Positions 32,936 through 43,406 are shown, counted from the stretch's first letter. The stretch is 64,000 nucleotides of DNA from Aplectana chamaeleonis (GCA_029168955.1 JAPDOI010001540.1:103106-167105), one strand, 5' to 3'. Numbers and translations are program-made. The notes: generated by a model from the sequence alone, not told the origin.

Positions 32936-33402
32936 AAACGGGCAATGGTAAAGGGTCAAGGCAAAGGTGCTTGGAGGCATCATGAGGGGCTGTCAACACT
33001 TTTGACTTCTGGTGTTCAATCAAATTTCTAAGTCTAGCTGAGATTCTCGGCAAAGTTCGGGTTTCTCAAATTCTGAAATCTAAAAAAAATAAGTGATTTT
33101 TCTTGTTGTCATCGAGTAGTTTTCTTTTACTTCTTGAATTTAATTGTGCGGTATTTGCTCCGATACACTTCAAAATAACTGGAGGTTCACTTCTATCGGC
33201 CTCGAACACGCAAAGCGGCCGTCCGCTTCATCTGCACCTGGTGCAGCCTGGACTGCTTTCTGGGGGACAGGCTGTACACTGTTTCGGAGGGGCCGCTACA
33301 TATACTAAGTAATTTTTGAAACCGCCTTTTCGGATTTTTTCCGAGGCGAAGATCCGAAATCGTGGAAGGCCTCATAGAGATTTTATGTAGTTTAAATAAT
33401 TA
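32936..33402. other. Unassigned stretch
   Basis: No gene or repeat is recognised. A G/C-rich piece at 33215-33270 has a weak palindrome (GCAGCCTGGACTGC). Confidence 0.35.
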
Positions 33403-33590
33403 TTGATTTATTGGTTGAAACCATAGGTTATGGAATGAGAACTGCAACCAATGAGCAGCGACTGAACGTGAGAATGAGGCAACCCATAGTTCCATGATCT
33501 TTTCCGTTTCCGTTTCCGGCGTTTTTTGGTCATTTTTCTTCCGTTTCCGCTTCCGGAAATTTTGAAAAAGATTTCCGCAAAGCCCTGGTG
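33403..33590 (+). repeat. Dispersed repeat with TTTCCG core, family 14 copy 1
   Basis: About 185 bp aligned with 47805-47985. Both have ACCATAGG/GGGCTAT or TTAT, then ATGAGCAGCGAC and ACGT(G), TTCCGTTTCCGTTTC, TTTTGGTCATTTTTCTTCCG or close, and AAAGATTT(C)CGCA.AGCCCT. Both continue into GCC. The TTTCCG tracts may thus be parts of a longer mobile unit. Confidence 0.65.
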
Positions 33591-33606
33591 GCCATACCCA
33601 CTCCAT

Positions 33607-34180
33607 TTGTTTCGATCATATATTTCAAAAACAAACAAGGCTCACCCAACAAATTAATTTCCGTCCCATTCAAAAATCATTCGCCATCGAATAGGCAGAT
33701 CATGAATTCCCGACGCGTAGAACTCTGGCTGTTTCGAGTCGAAGTTTTCTACTAAGATCATTTTAGCTTTGTCATCGTTACTGAATAGTTCTCGATCCAG
33801 GAAGTGCTGCATCGAGTGAAACAGATGGTAGTCCGAAGGTGCAATATCTGGTCTATATGGAGGACGAGGAAGAACTTTCCAGCCCAGGTCCAGCAGTCTC
33901 TGTCGGGCTATCCGAGATACGTGTGGCCAAGCATTGTCGTGGAGAATGCGAACAGTGGACCTGGACCTGGGCTGGGAAGTTCTCCCTCGCCCTCCATCAA
34001 GCCCTGATCTTGTCCATTCCGACTCACATCTGTCACGCTCGACGCAGCACTTCCTGGATTGAAAACAGCTCACTAACGATGAATAAGTCAACGTGGCCTT
34101 ACAAGGGAATGACCAGACCTGGTCGACAGAGCTATCCATGAGACCAGGTTTTTCTGATCGACTACCTCCCAAGTAGCCAT
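33607..34180 (-). mobile_element. Mariner remnant, left inverted copy
   Basis: The minus strand encodes the C-terminal third of a mariner transposase, followed by GGTGAGCCTTGTTTGTTTTT, the same 3' sequence that follows the plus-strand remnant at 35100. The two remnants point away from the middle. This copy is cut on the outer side near 33607 and on the inner side at the family 11 insertion. Confidence 0.75.
33654..34172 (-). pseudogene. Mariner transposase C-terminal fragment
   Basis: A 172-codon minus-strand frame. From about residue 68 it reads as mariner: ILHDNAWPHVSR with the second catalytic Asp (residue 79, near 33938), then PPYRPDIAPSDYHLFHSM with the third catalytic Asp (residue 114). 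The 34 residues between them are the DD34D spacing. The tail FDSKQPEFYASGIHDLP and RW is also typical. The first 65 residues do not look like transposase in this frame, and the N-terminal DNA-binding part and first Asp are absent. A mariner transposase would cut DNA at the element ends and insert at TA; this fragment cannot. Confidence 0.85.
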
Positions 34181-34672
34181 AAGGCCCCCGTCATAGTCGG
34201 AGGATCTACTGAGTCCCACCCGGTCGATACGCACCGAATTCGTGGGAAACGGGTGCAAAAAATTCAACCCGCTGAGTCCGACTGCGACCGTCTGACGCCA
34301 ACCGCAATCCTCCCGGTCGATACTGATGGTTCTCATGCGTACAAGGGCGGGGCAAAGGCACCGACTGAGTCCCACTGAGTCCCACCCAAATCATCCTCAC
34401 CCCACCCGGTCGATATAGGTGTTTCTCACGTGATTTCGGTGCATTTTTTTCGGCCGACTGCGACCTGCCGAGTCCCACCGCATCTCGACTCTCGTCGTCT
34501 GCGCTCTGCCCCACGTACTGCTGCCGCTGACTATCGATTGCGTGTTTCGCAGAGGAACCGGTTGGCGCTGGGGGCAACCGGACTCAGTCGGACTCAGCAG
34601 GTTTTTCCACCCCGGACTCATTCGGACTCAGTCGGACTCAGCAGGTTTTCGACGAAGTCTGACCGGGGCCTA
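34181..34672 (-). mobile_element. GACTCAGT-rich TIR element, family 11 copy 2
   Basis: The ends are AAGGCCCCCGTCATAGTCGG and GAAGTCTGACCGGGGCCTA. It aligns with 21348-21921 in reverse orientation over nearly its whole length, including the CGGCCGACTGCGACCTG and GGTGCATTTTTTTCGG stretches. It is about 80 bp shorter. It lies between the two mariner remnants. Confidence 0.85.
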
Positions 34673-34930
34673 AAAACCCTATCCTAGCTGCCCGAGTAAT
34701 AGTAAAAGAAAAATTTATGGGCGTAGAAGTTGCGAGCTCTGTATGTAAAATAAAATTAATCTGATGTAAACGGTATTCATCGCTCGAATTGTCGAGAACG
34801 TGACTCATATTCGTGTTCAGCGCTTCAAATATCCCCCTTGAGAGGAGTTTGGGCAAATTTTTTTCGATTTTTTTTAAATAAAAGAATGTTGAAAATTTTA
34901 TTATTACTCGAGTGGCTAAAATAGGGTTTT
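34673..34930. mobile_element. 258-bp TIR element
   Basis: The left end is AAAACCCTATCCTAGCTGCC followed by CGAGTAATAGTAAAA. The right end, reversed, is AAAACCCTATTTTAGCCACT followed by CGAGTAATAATAAAA. It directly abuts the family 11 copy at 34672. Confidence 0.8.
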
Positions 34931-35204
34931 TACGAGTACCCGGGAGGTGGTCGATCACAAAAACATTGCTACATGCGTAGTTCTGGCAGACAAGTCTGAT
35001 CACTCCCTAGTTAGAAGAATACTTCGACTCGAGACAGCCAGAGTTCTACGCGCCGGGAATTCATGATCTGCCCAATCCGTGGCGAAGGATCCTTGAATGT
35101 GATATAAATTATGTTCTTGGGTGAGCCTTGTTTGTTTTTGAAACAAACGTTTTTTCTTCATTGTCGTGAAAATTCCGGAAACTTTCGCATCAACCTAATA
35201 TATT
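34931..35204 (+). mobile_element. Mariner remnant, right inverted copy
   Basis: Starts with CGGGAGGTGGTCGATCACAA, which matches the complement of 34151-34175. It encodes at 35012-35122 the final transposase residues (EYFDSRQPEFYAPGIHDLP, then PWRRILECDINYVLG and a stop) and ends with CGCATCAACCTAATA, a mariner-like terminus. Right after it, TATTAGGTTCATTAAATGAC looks like another mariner terminus pointing away, so two ends sit back to back around TATA. Most of the transposase middle is deleted. Confidence 0.75.
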
Positions 35205-35375
35205 AGGTTCATTAAATGACCACACGGTTGGGATTTTATCTCCAGGAACCCGCGACGCAGCAATTATCCTTCTATGTTGGGAGTGGAGTGGTCTTTTCTC
35301 CGCTTCTACCATTGTATTTACTAGTGAACAAGCGCTGGTTTTTAATGATGAAAATATCTCAGCATTGCGGCTTCT
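35205..35375. other. Possible further mariner end and unassigned flank
   Basis: 35207-35235 (TTAGGTTCATTAAATGACCA) resembles a mariner 5' terminus, but no transposase start follows. The rest is unassigned. Confidence 0.35.
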
Positions 35376-36754
35376 GTAACAATGGAAGTGTTTAGAGTGT
35401 CAAACGCATCTGCGAAAACGACTGGTACCATTAGTATCTCTTGCGGCTCAACAGTAAAACTGCGCAGTATCCAGCTCCGAGCTGCAGGTTCCAAGAAGTT
35501 ACAAGCTTTAAAATGTCGTTTTTCGGGATTTTTGTACCTTCCAAAAAGCGCATTGGTCTTCGGAAAATCCGGAAACGGACCTCATAAATGTGTTCAGCGC
35601 CCAAAACTACCCGCTGAGCAAAGTTTGGGTGAAGGCGCATTCTGCATACTTTGTCTAGACTGACAGCGTTTTGGACTTGTACAGATTTTCGGTTGGGCGT
35701 TTATTTCTTCCGAGAACTTTGGAAGCGTTTTAGAAAAATGTCCCAGATTTGACTTAAAATCCTCCCAAGTGGGCTTTTTGGGGCCCTGATCCCGAATCTG
35801 CCGTTTATTAGTCGATTTTCCAAAGTTTTCGGCTAATTTCGTTCGAAGCTTCCCAACCGGGGAAAATTTCGAGGGAAAACACCAATTTCCGGATTTCTAC
35901 GATAGATATGTCTCAGAATCATTCTCTGAAGCTTATTTGGAGGGCTGAACACGAATCTGGAGTCCGTTTATCGATTTTTTTCGCAGATTACGGTAGATTA
36001 CGGTGGGTATACGGTAGTTTGGTCAAAATCTCAGATCTTACTCAAAATTTGTACAAGGGGGCTATTCGGAGTGGATCATTCGATTTTAACATCCGTTTGT
36101 CGATTTTCGAAAAACTAAGGCGGGTGTTGTCCCCTGAATGACATGTTACCTACCGTAACCTATAACCTACAGTAAACCTCAATATTCCGACAAATGAACT
36201 CCAGGTTCCTTTTCACCACCCTAGATTACCCCTAAATACCAGTTTTGAGCTAAATCGGAGAATTTTTTTTCGAAACTCCAAAAAAATGCCTGATCCCACC
36301 ATAACCATGCATTTTCGCAAGGCTCGAAAAATGTTTTTTGAACCTGCAGCTCTTGGCGAGACACTGCGCAAATTACTATTGAGCCAGAAGAGAGACGATT
36401 ATAAATTGCCACCGGCACAAAATCCTCACGGTAAACAAAATTGATGATAGCCATTTGATAAGGGGTAGGGTATAAAAGAAATGGAGAGCGGTGTGTTTTC
36501 ATTCACACACCGTCTTTCTGAAGATGAAAGCGGCTGAAGCTGTGAACAGATGAAGGAGAAGGGAAACAGTCTCACCGGCGATAACGTTATCACGGACCCA
36601 TAACATGGAAAGATTTTTTAAAAAGGAAAATCTAACTACAACACTTCGGTGAGAATTTTGTGCCGGTGGCAAATAATATGCGTGTCCAGAAGAGATACTA
36701 ACGATACTAGTCGTTTTCGCAGATGTATTTGACACTCTAAACACAACCCTTGTA
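35376..36754. mobile_element. Long-TIR element, family 7 copy 2
   Basis: The left end has GAAGTGTTTAGAGTGTCAAA and CATCTGCGAAAACGACTGGT; the right end has their complements (TAGTCGTTTTCGCAGATGTA, GACACTCTAAACAC). The internal sequence (35520-36360) aligns with 15420-16260 in reverse, including GATTACGGTAGATTACGG. The right arm is interrupted by the 36394-36685 MITE. No coding frame is visible. Confidence 0.85.
36394..36685. mobile_element. 292-bp MITE with 10-bp target duplication
   Basis: It splits the right arm of family 7 copy 2 and is flanked by CCAGAAGAGA at 36384-36393 and 36686-36695. Its ends carry the inverted words TTGCCACCGGCACAAAATCC and GAATTTTGTGCCGGTGGCAA. A 9-10 bp duplication with longish TIRs is characteristic of Mutator-like (MULE) elements. 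It contains GGGTATAAAAG and a TTCATTCACACACCG piece also seen at 22600. Confidence 0.85.
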
Positions 36755-37312
36755 AGTTAAGATAAATACATGTGTAAGGTTTAAGTAGCTCATTTAAGGG
36801 GAAACTCGTCGGGAATCTGCACGACAAGAAAAACCTTGAGGATTGCTTTGATCAGGTACTGTGTGTTAGGCGCTATTCATACTCGTCATGACCATGGCGG
36901 AGCCGAAAAAAACTGAGCCTTCTCCAAACCAGCAAACTCTGGGGTCATATTCGCCATCAAGCCGCCGGGAAGTCGAAGGGAATATGAGGTGAAAATTCAG
37001 CACAAAACGCGTGCTCCACGGCCACCCGTCGCCTCCCTTGGCTTCCTTCGCAACCGCCGGAATTTTTTGCATCGCTTCGCTGAAAAATGACCACTTTGCG
37101 ATGGAATTATCATCTTTTCGCAGTGGTATCGATACGTAACACAGCTTGCATTTCCACCTTACATAGTATGAGATGGGTCGCTCTGTTCCTCTGCCGCGCG
37201 CGGTATCATCCCTTCCGCTTCCCTTTGAATTCCCTCGGCTGGTTGTTGGTGAAGGCAACCCCTGGACATGCGTCCACCATTACGATAGCAGATGATAGTA
37301 ACTCAGATATTT
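36755..37312. other. Unassigned stretch with a 130-codon minus-strand frame
   Basis: The frame 36866-37258 on the minus strand has no recognised motif; its N-terminus is low in complexity (Gly/Arg/Ser). No repeat ends are recognised. A coding role is unproven. Confidence 0.25.
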
Positions 37313-37480
37313 GCCGGGTCCGACCCCAGCTTGAACGGGGTCCGACCCCAGATTTCTGTTGGGTCGGACCCTTCCTTTCTCCCTCCACGTCGGCGTAGTT
37401 GCCCGACGTGGGGGGAAAATAACTTTGCCCGACGTGGGGGGAAGATGCAGATTTTGCCCGACGTGGGGGGAGAATGCAGA
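37313..37480. repeat. Short tandem units TTGCCCGACGTGGGGGG
   Basis: Three units start at 37399, 37425 and 37454 with TTGCCCGACGTGGGGGGAA or AGA (spacings 26 and 29 bp). Before them are GGGTCCGACCCCA at 37317 and 37337 and its inverse GGGTCGGACCC at 37360. Confidence 0.85.
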
Positions 37481-38157
37481 GGCTGTGACGTCATCAATCT
37501 GCAATTCCACGCTCCGGATCGCTCCGCCTTAGCTACCCAATAACTATGTTGAGTTACTAAATGGTACGCTAGCATTTCTAAAGCTTTCCCCCTTCTCTTT
37601 CATCAACCAAACCACCTTTTCCTCTTCGTACTCCCGTGCTGGACTCCCTTTCGTTCTTCTGCTTCCCACCAGCGTCTGATCTTCCTCGTCATCATCCTAT
37701 CCTTCCAGTGCTTTGATCTGCTTCCATTACCCCTTATTCGATGGAATATTAGTTACCTAGGCTTTCGTTTCATTTTAGCTCTACTATACAGTTTTCCCTT
37801 TATGTTCTTGCACCCCCATCTCTTTTCTTCCTCAACAAATTATCAATCAACAGATCTTCATAACAGATCACATAGAAAACACTCGATAGAGCAACAGGAA
37901 CACAGATTTGATTATCACATCTACTTTTTGAGTCCTCCGCAAAAAAACACATTACATAACAAACACTGGTTTCTTCACGTCAAAACCAATGTCCCACGCA
38001 CCAGGACCATTGATATAGTGTTCCCCATCAAATGTGCACATGAAAGGATATAACTGCTCCTGAAATAAAGGACGAGGTCTGTGAACCACATTTTCTCTCG
38101 TCTCATTCACTGGCGCGCATTGTCCGTCATTGTCATGAGTCTTGCGCTCATTCACCA
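37481..38157. other. Unassigned, pyrimidine-rich stretch
   Basis: 37580-37820 is rich in CTTTCC/TTCTT runs on the plus strand. No gene, splice-consistent exon or repeat is recognised. Confidence 0.35.
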
Positions 38158-38486
38158 ACACTTTAGGCACACTCCCAGCTAGGTCCCGTACACTTTCCCC
38201 AGCGCTCGCCGACTTCCCAGTTGAGTCTCCTGTATTTCCCCGGAGCTTGGCGCATTCCCATTTGGAGACCGGCACACCTTCCCCTGCGCTCTGCGCACTT
38301 CCAGCTAGGTCCCGTATACTTTCCCCAGCGCTCGCCGCAGTCCCAGTTGAGTCTCCTGTTTTTTCCCGGCACTTGGCGCATTCCCACTTGGATACCGCAC
38401 ACTTTCCCCGGAGCTCTGCGCACTCAGTTGAATTCCGCAAAATTTTCCGGCGCTTGATGCGCTCCCAGTTGAGTCTCTATTCTGCT
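38158..38486 (-). repeat. 42-bp minisatellite, array A (minus orientation)
   Basis: About eight degenerate units. Read on the minus strand a unit runs GTACGGGACCTAGCTGGGAG, then TGCGC, then about 17 more bases ending GGGGAAAGT, 42 bp in all. It matches the unit layout of arrays B (41505) and C (45410), with GTGC.GGACC.AGTGGGAGTG followed by a GAAAGT end. Because 42 is a multiple of three, long frames with a 14-residue period stay open on both strands. These are explained by the repeat. Confidence 0.8.
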
Positions 38487-38554
38487 CAATTTGTTGAAGT
38501 AGAATGTTGCTAATGCTGCCATTGCCCACTCTCGAGATGTGTGGTATTTTCTCT

Positions 38555-39037
38555 CAAAGCAGTTCTCACGATAAGAAATTTGTTTCAGTTTCCACCAGAA
38601 ACGGGTAGTGGAGGGAGTACACTGTAACGTTGACGTCAAAGAACGCATGAAAACGAGCCAGGAAGAGCCCCAAAAGAGCCCGAAGTTGTCACTTTGAGCA
38701 CAAGGCAAACCCCAAAGCGCAATTCCCGCCCTCTGTTGTGAACGAATAAACACTCGAGATCGTGAGATGAGGGATGGTTTCCGATCGATAGCCCCATTCT
38801 TCCCTTTATTCTCAACTTCCCTCAGTTCAGCTCGCATACATCGGCTGCAAAAGTCGGAAGTTACAAGCCTCGGACAACTCGTCCACCATGCTTCCCTACC
38901 TCAATTCTTGAGGGGCCATAACTCTGTTCCCAGAAGGTCTTGTACGATTCCAGAGACATCATTAGAATCAGCCTGGGACCGTTTTCAAGACCGGTGGAAA
39001 ACAGAAAAAACATTCATATCGTGAACACTGCCTTTAG
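38555..39037. mobile_element. Family 5 MITE copy 3
   Basis: The ends are TCAAAGCAGTTCTCACGATA and ATATCGTGAACACTGCCTTTA. The interior aligns with 12989-13483 (TTGTTTCAGTTTCCACCAGA, CACTGTAACGTTGACGTC, GGTTTCCGATCGATAGCC, TTCCAGAGACATCATT). Copies have different indels, so the small frames inside are not conserved. Confidence 0.8.
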
Positions 39038-39416
39038 GCATACGTTGGCATATCCAAACACCTCTAACTGAACTTTCCTGAGAAAAAAGTGGAAGTCTGG
39101 GAACTTCAAAGTAAAATAATATGTTCCAAGCTATAACGTAGTTGTGAGGTTGCTGAAGTTCGATTACGCCTATTTTTGGTATTCGGGGCAAAAGAAAGGA
39201 AAATACTGCAACTTATTAGACGTGCGCATCAATTTGCAAATCACTGCGAGTGCTGCTAATTCGAGATAACAGGTAGAATTTAGTAGTATGTTTTCGAATA
39301 ATTTTCAATGAATGTCAGTGAAGGTGATTTAGTAAGTTTCTGTGAATATTTTCCGTGAATTTCTGTATGATGTTGTTGCATAAGAATATATGTATGGAAT
39401 TCCGGAGAGTTCATTT
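39038..39416. other. Unassigned stretch
   Basis: No gene or repeat is recognised; short repeated GTGAAT words at 39310-39360. Confidence 0.3.
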
Positions 39417-39891
39417 TGGAGGTACAGTCAACCCCAGAATCGAATTTTCGTTTTCCTGCTTATCTTGGGGGAAATTTTACGCTGATCACAAAGCTTTCTC
39501 CAAAATCGCTCAAAACTCCCTACGAACGGAGTTATGGTCCCTCAAATATTCTGAATTTGAACGGCGAGAAGTTCACGGACGAGTTGTCTAGAGCCTGTTT
39601 TTTCTTGTTATTCGCAGCTATCGTTTTGAAGCAGATCGCAAAATAAAGCCAGACCGAAAACAAATGGAAGAACATAGATTTGGAGCAAAATCGATCGCGC
39701 TTCTCTTCAGTATTGAGACCGGCACTTGTCGGGGGCGTTACCCATTTTTTCTTCCATGGGGGCGGGGTCGACTTTTTCCTAGCTTTCTCGCTTATTGAGC
39801 GAACTGAGATTTGCGCTTGACAGAGTTGCCATACATGGCGGCCGGAGTATCTTATCGAAAATTACCCCTGAGCGTGGACTGTGCCTATAAG
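39417..39891 (+). mobile_element. Family 4 MITE copy (GGCACAGTCC type)
   Basis: The left end GGAGGTACAGTCAACCCCAG is worn and the right end is GTGGACTGTGCCTATAAG. The interior aligns with 23999-24480 in the same order: TCGTTTTCCTGC, CACGGACGAGTTGTC, AAAGCCAGACCGAAAACAAA, GGGCGTTACCCAT, GAGCGAACTGAGATTT. Confidence 0.8.
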
Positions 39892-41218
39892 CTCTTTTGT
39901 GTTTTTGGGATAAATATTGTATACACTGATCGTTTCAGAAAGTTTACTCGTGGTAGTTAGGTGGGAGGGGCATTGAAGCGCATATACTCCGCGATTATGA
40001 CGGTTTCAAGCGCAACCAGGGGTGGCGAGGGCTAAAAATTTTTGTGTTCGAAACGTAAAACTAGGAGCAGCATAAGTCGCGCGAAAGTGGCGTTTGAAAT
40101 TCAAAGCTGGAAGCAGCATATGTAGCGTGAATTGGGGTTTCAAACGCAAAACTTGCACCAGCATATGCTGCGGTGGTTCCGCCCCGTTACGCCCACTTTT
40201 GCAGCAGCTAGCAAACGGCCTTGGTCTAGAAACCCACATGATGAGTCCTAGCTGATTATGCGAGACGGTGTTGGGTTTTAGACGATTTTCTCCCTGAATT
40301 CATGAGGGTGTTAGTTACCTGTTTATCGAGAATTTTGTGGAATTCTAGATCATTTTTAAATTATTAAAATCTCTAATTTCATGGGGGGACGTACTTTGTC
40401 CAATCTAAGAAGTGAAGCATTAAAGCGTTAATAGGCTCTATTAATGCATGCAACTCGTCCGAAAGCGTGTCTCGTGAGCTAAAACTTCGGCTACGGTCTA
40501 AAATATTGCTACTGCATCGTTATTCATGGAGAAGTTCTTCACATGTACTGTTATAGAGCTGGTATCAATTCCTTTGACCTTTTTCTTCGAATTACATATC
40601 TTCGTTATTCAACATTGTCAGGAGCTTTCACTTCATTAAAACACCCCACTATTCTTTTATTTGTGACCCAAAATTTTCACGTCCCCCCCACAAAAAAAAA
40701 ATCAAAATTTTCAAAGTCCTTATGTAGTCTTTGGTGTCTTACGGAGGGATCGCCGCGGTGATGGTGACCCTGTGGCCAAGTGCATCGCGCCATAGTGCGC
40801 TGCGATAGCACCAATTTTCAACAGTAATTTCTTCCGTGGAAACTGACTTTTATGAAAACAGCACACCTACCCTGAGTCAGAGTTCCACCGCAACCGTCAC
40901 GGTTGGAAGCGTACAGCGAATAACGCGCCCCATATTGAAATGTTGACCGCCTGCGAATCTTCTCGGTTTCTGCTCCTCTAAAAAATAGCCTTCAGATTTG
41001 ATTTTTCTCAGATCATCTGTTGCTCGGTGAAGTGGGGAGAAAAGCGGAGAAGTTAGATGAGGAACGAGAAAAAGAGGGAGAAGAGAACAGTGAAAATAAG
41101 AACGGACGAGTTCCGACACTGCTTGGGTGACGGCCCGCTACCGTAATCATTCGCTTACAAAATGACCAGGTCGCCCATCTGACGGCAGAAATCCTTATAC
41201 TTAAAGCAGTTAAGTCCC
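39892..41218. other. Unassigned stretch with a weak ~57-bp triplicate
   Basis: 40040-40170 holds three rough units containing GTAAAACTAGGAGCAGCATA, TCAAAGCTGGAAGCAGCATA and GCAAAACTTGCACCAGCATA, each after a GTTTGAAA-like word. At 40799-40812 CTGCGATAGCACC matches the end of the 31179-31373 element. Nothing else is recognised. Confidence 0.4.
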
Positions 41219-41219
41219 G

Positions 41220-41296
<77 letters not shown>

Positions 41297-41300
41297 TGCA
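41219..41300. repeat. (TG)n microsatellite
   Basis: An almost pure TG dinucleotide run of about 70 bp (41221-41288), with a short TATGTGTGTGCATGTG continuation. The Cys-Val frames here are products of the run. It lies about 200 bp before the 42-bp minisatellite array B. Confidence 0.95.
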
Positions 41301-41504
41301 TGTGTCCCCGATATCTTTGGAATGGCCGATCAAAACTTGTATGAAATGGTACCAACATTTAGAGTGGGTGCGACATTTATCGATTACCAAAAAATCAGCT
41401 CGAGTCACCTCTTACGTGCCTCAGGGCAACCGAGTTTGTCCGTGGAGCGCACTTTTGGCCGTGGGTCATAATAACTTCTGCGAGTCGTCTGGCGATGCAA
41501 AAAT

Positions 41505-42380
41505 GCAGGGCGTCATAAAAGGAGTGCAGGACCCCAGTGAGGGTGTGCAAGAAGTCATAGAAAGTGTGCAGGACCCTAATCAGGTGTGCAGGACGTCATA
41601 GAAAGTGCGCAGGCCCTAAGTAGGAATGTGCAGGACCCCAGCGGAAGTGTGCAGGACGTCATAGAAAGTGTGGAGGACCCCAGTGGGAGTGTGCAGGGCG
41701 TCATGGAAGAGTGTGCAGGACCCCAGCGGAAGTATGCAGGACGTCGTAGAAAGTGTGTGCAGGACCCCAGTGGGAGTATGCACGACGTCATAGAAAGTGT
41801 GCAGGACCCCGGTGGAAGTGTGCAGGACATCATAGAAAATGTGCAGAGTCTCCAGCGGGGTGTGCGGGACGTCATTGAAAGTGTACAGGACCCCAAAAGG
41901 AAGTGTGCAGGACGTCATAGAAATTGTGCAGGACCCCAGCGGGGTGTGCGGGACATCGTAGAAAATGTGCAGGACCCCAGAGGAAGTGTGCAGGACGTCA
42001 TAGAAAGTGTGCAGGACCCCGGTGGAAGTGCGCAGGACATCATAGAAAATGTGCAGGTCCCCAGCGGGAGAGTGCAGGACGTCATAGAAATTGTGCAGGA
42101 CCCCAGCTGGAGTGTGCCAGGACATGACAGAAAAATGTGCAGGTCCTGAGTAGGAGTGCGCAGGACGTCATTGAATGTGTGCAGGACCCCAACGCGAGTG
42201 TGCAGCAGGTCACAGATATTGTGCAGGACCCAAATGGTAGGGTGCAGGACGTCATAGAGGGTGCGCAGGTCCCCAGTGGGAGTGTGCAGGGCGTCATAGA
42301 AAATGCACAGGTCACGAGTGGGAGGGTGCAGGTCATCAAAAGTTAACCAGGACCGCAGTGGGAGTGTGCAGGACGTTACC
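41505..42380 (+). repeat. 42-bp minisatellite, array B
   Basis: About twenty units of the form GTGCAGGACCCCAGTGGGAG, T, GTGCAGGACGTCATAGAAAG, T. Each unit is made of two related 21-bp halves that alternate strictly through most of the array. Small indels shift the frame. Long open frames exist on both strands (up to 187 codons on +, 169 on -) with a 14-residue period (VQDPSGSVQDVIES), as expected from a stop-free 42-bp unit. Confidence 0.95.
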
Positions 42381-42956
42381 AAGAGCGAAGAATTTGAAAA
42401 AGGTTTTTAAATTTTTAATGCTAAATCTTAACCTTTTGTGGAGAAGAAAACAGATTAGAAAACATGAATTTTGAGAAGCGTGCGACGCGTTTCGAGATTG
42501 ACGCAGAACTCCTGAGACATTTTCTTGCCAGTTTTAGGAAACAAGCATCAGGTCCTTTTCCGCACCTTCTCTGTTCGCCACTCATTGCAACCGCTCAGTC
42601 ATTTCGATTCCCTAACTTCCAAAAACCAGTTTTTTATATGTTGCAAGTCTGAGCTTATCAAAATCTGCACCACAAAAACATAAACAACCACCTACTAATT
42701 TCATTCATTGAGAACAAAGGGCATGACGTTTGGTGAACTAGGAAACATCATATAAAATGAGAATGCGTTTGTCCTTATCATGATAGAGACGGTAAGGCGA
42801 GATTAATAGCTTGTGAACTCTACAAATTGGAAGAAAGGGCAGTGGGTAGCGACGTACTCTGCCAATTCGAGACTTGATGCTTCGGCGAAAGCGGCCTTTA
42901 TCACGCTTTGTTATCATAAGGCATCAAATTCACCTTTAGCGCCGTCATGAAAGCTT
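42381..42956. other. Unassigned stretch
   Basis: No gene or repeat is recognised. A 62-codon plus-strand frame at 42464 has no motif. Confidence 0.3.
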
Positions 42957-43110
42957 ATCCGCGCAAAGGGTGAATTTGCTGAGCGGTTGGATATCAGTCA
43001 GCGCAAAGCGTGAAAAATACCGCCTGCGCTAACATGTTAATGCATATCAGTTGTTGAGCGGCTGGATACCACTCAGCGCAAAGGGTGAAATGACCGCCGT
43101 TGCTGGCATC
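42957..43110. repeat. Degenerate 75-bp tandem duplication
   Basis: GAGCGGTTGGATATCAGTCA (42981) and GAGCGGCTGGATACCACTCA (43056) begin two units 75 bp apart; each runs into GCGCAAAG(C/G)GTGAAA and ACCGCC. A third GCGCAAAGGGTGAA is at 42961. Confidence 0.75.
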
Positions 43111-43212
43111 TCAGAAATTTCTAAGCAAATGAAAACATCCCAGCGAAAACATGATAAAACGAATAATCACGTCTCAATGTGATCACGTCTCAATGTGTTT
43201 ACTATGAGCACC

Positions 43213-43406
43213 GCCGGTATAAAAACAGCCTCATCCCACCAGAGTCCTCATTTCGGCATTCTGCTGCCACGGCCCTGAAAGGTGACTTCCGGGTCACTCT
43301 CCGGAGGCCAGCATAATTTTGGTTGCTGGGAGGATACAGTGGGTATCCTCACGACAGGGGACGAGTTACGCCGGGGTCCGCAGAGGGTGGCTCCTCACCG
43401 CAGACC
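43213..43406 (+). repeat. Promoter-like dispersed repeat, family 13 copy 2
   Basis: Starts GCCGGTATAAAA and aligns with 30069-30273 through CTCATTTCGGCATTCTGCTG, GTCACTCTCCGGAGGCCAGC, GGGTATCCTCACGAC and CTCACCGCAGACC. The flanking sequences of the two copies differ, which supports independent dispersal of this unit. Confidence 0.65.

Noticed and set aside
41221..41601. Cys-Val repeat proteins from overlapping frames
   Set aside because: They are translations of the (TG)n microsatellite.
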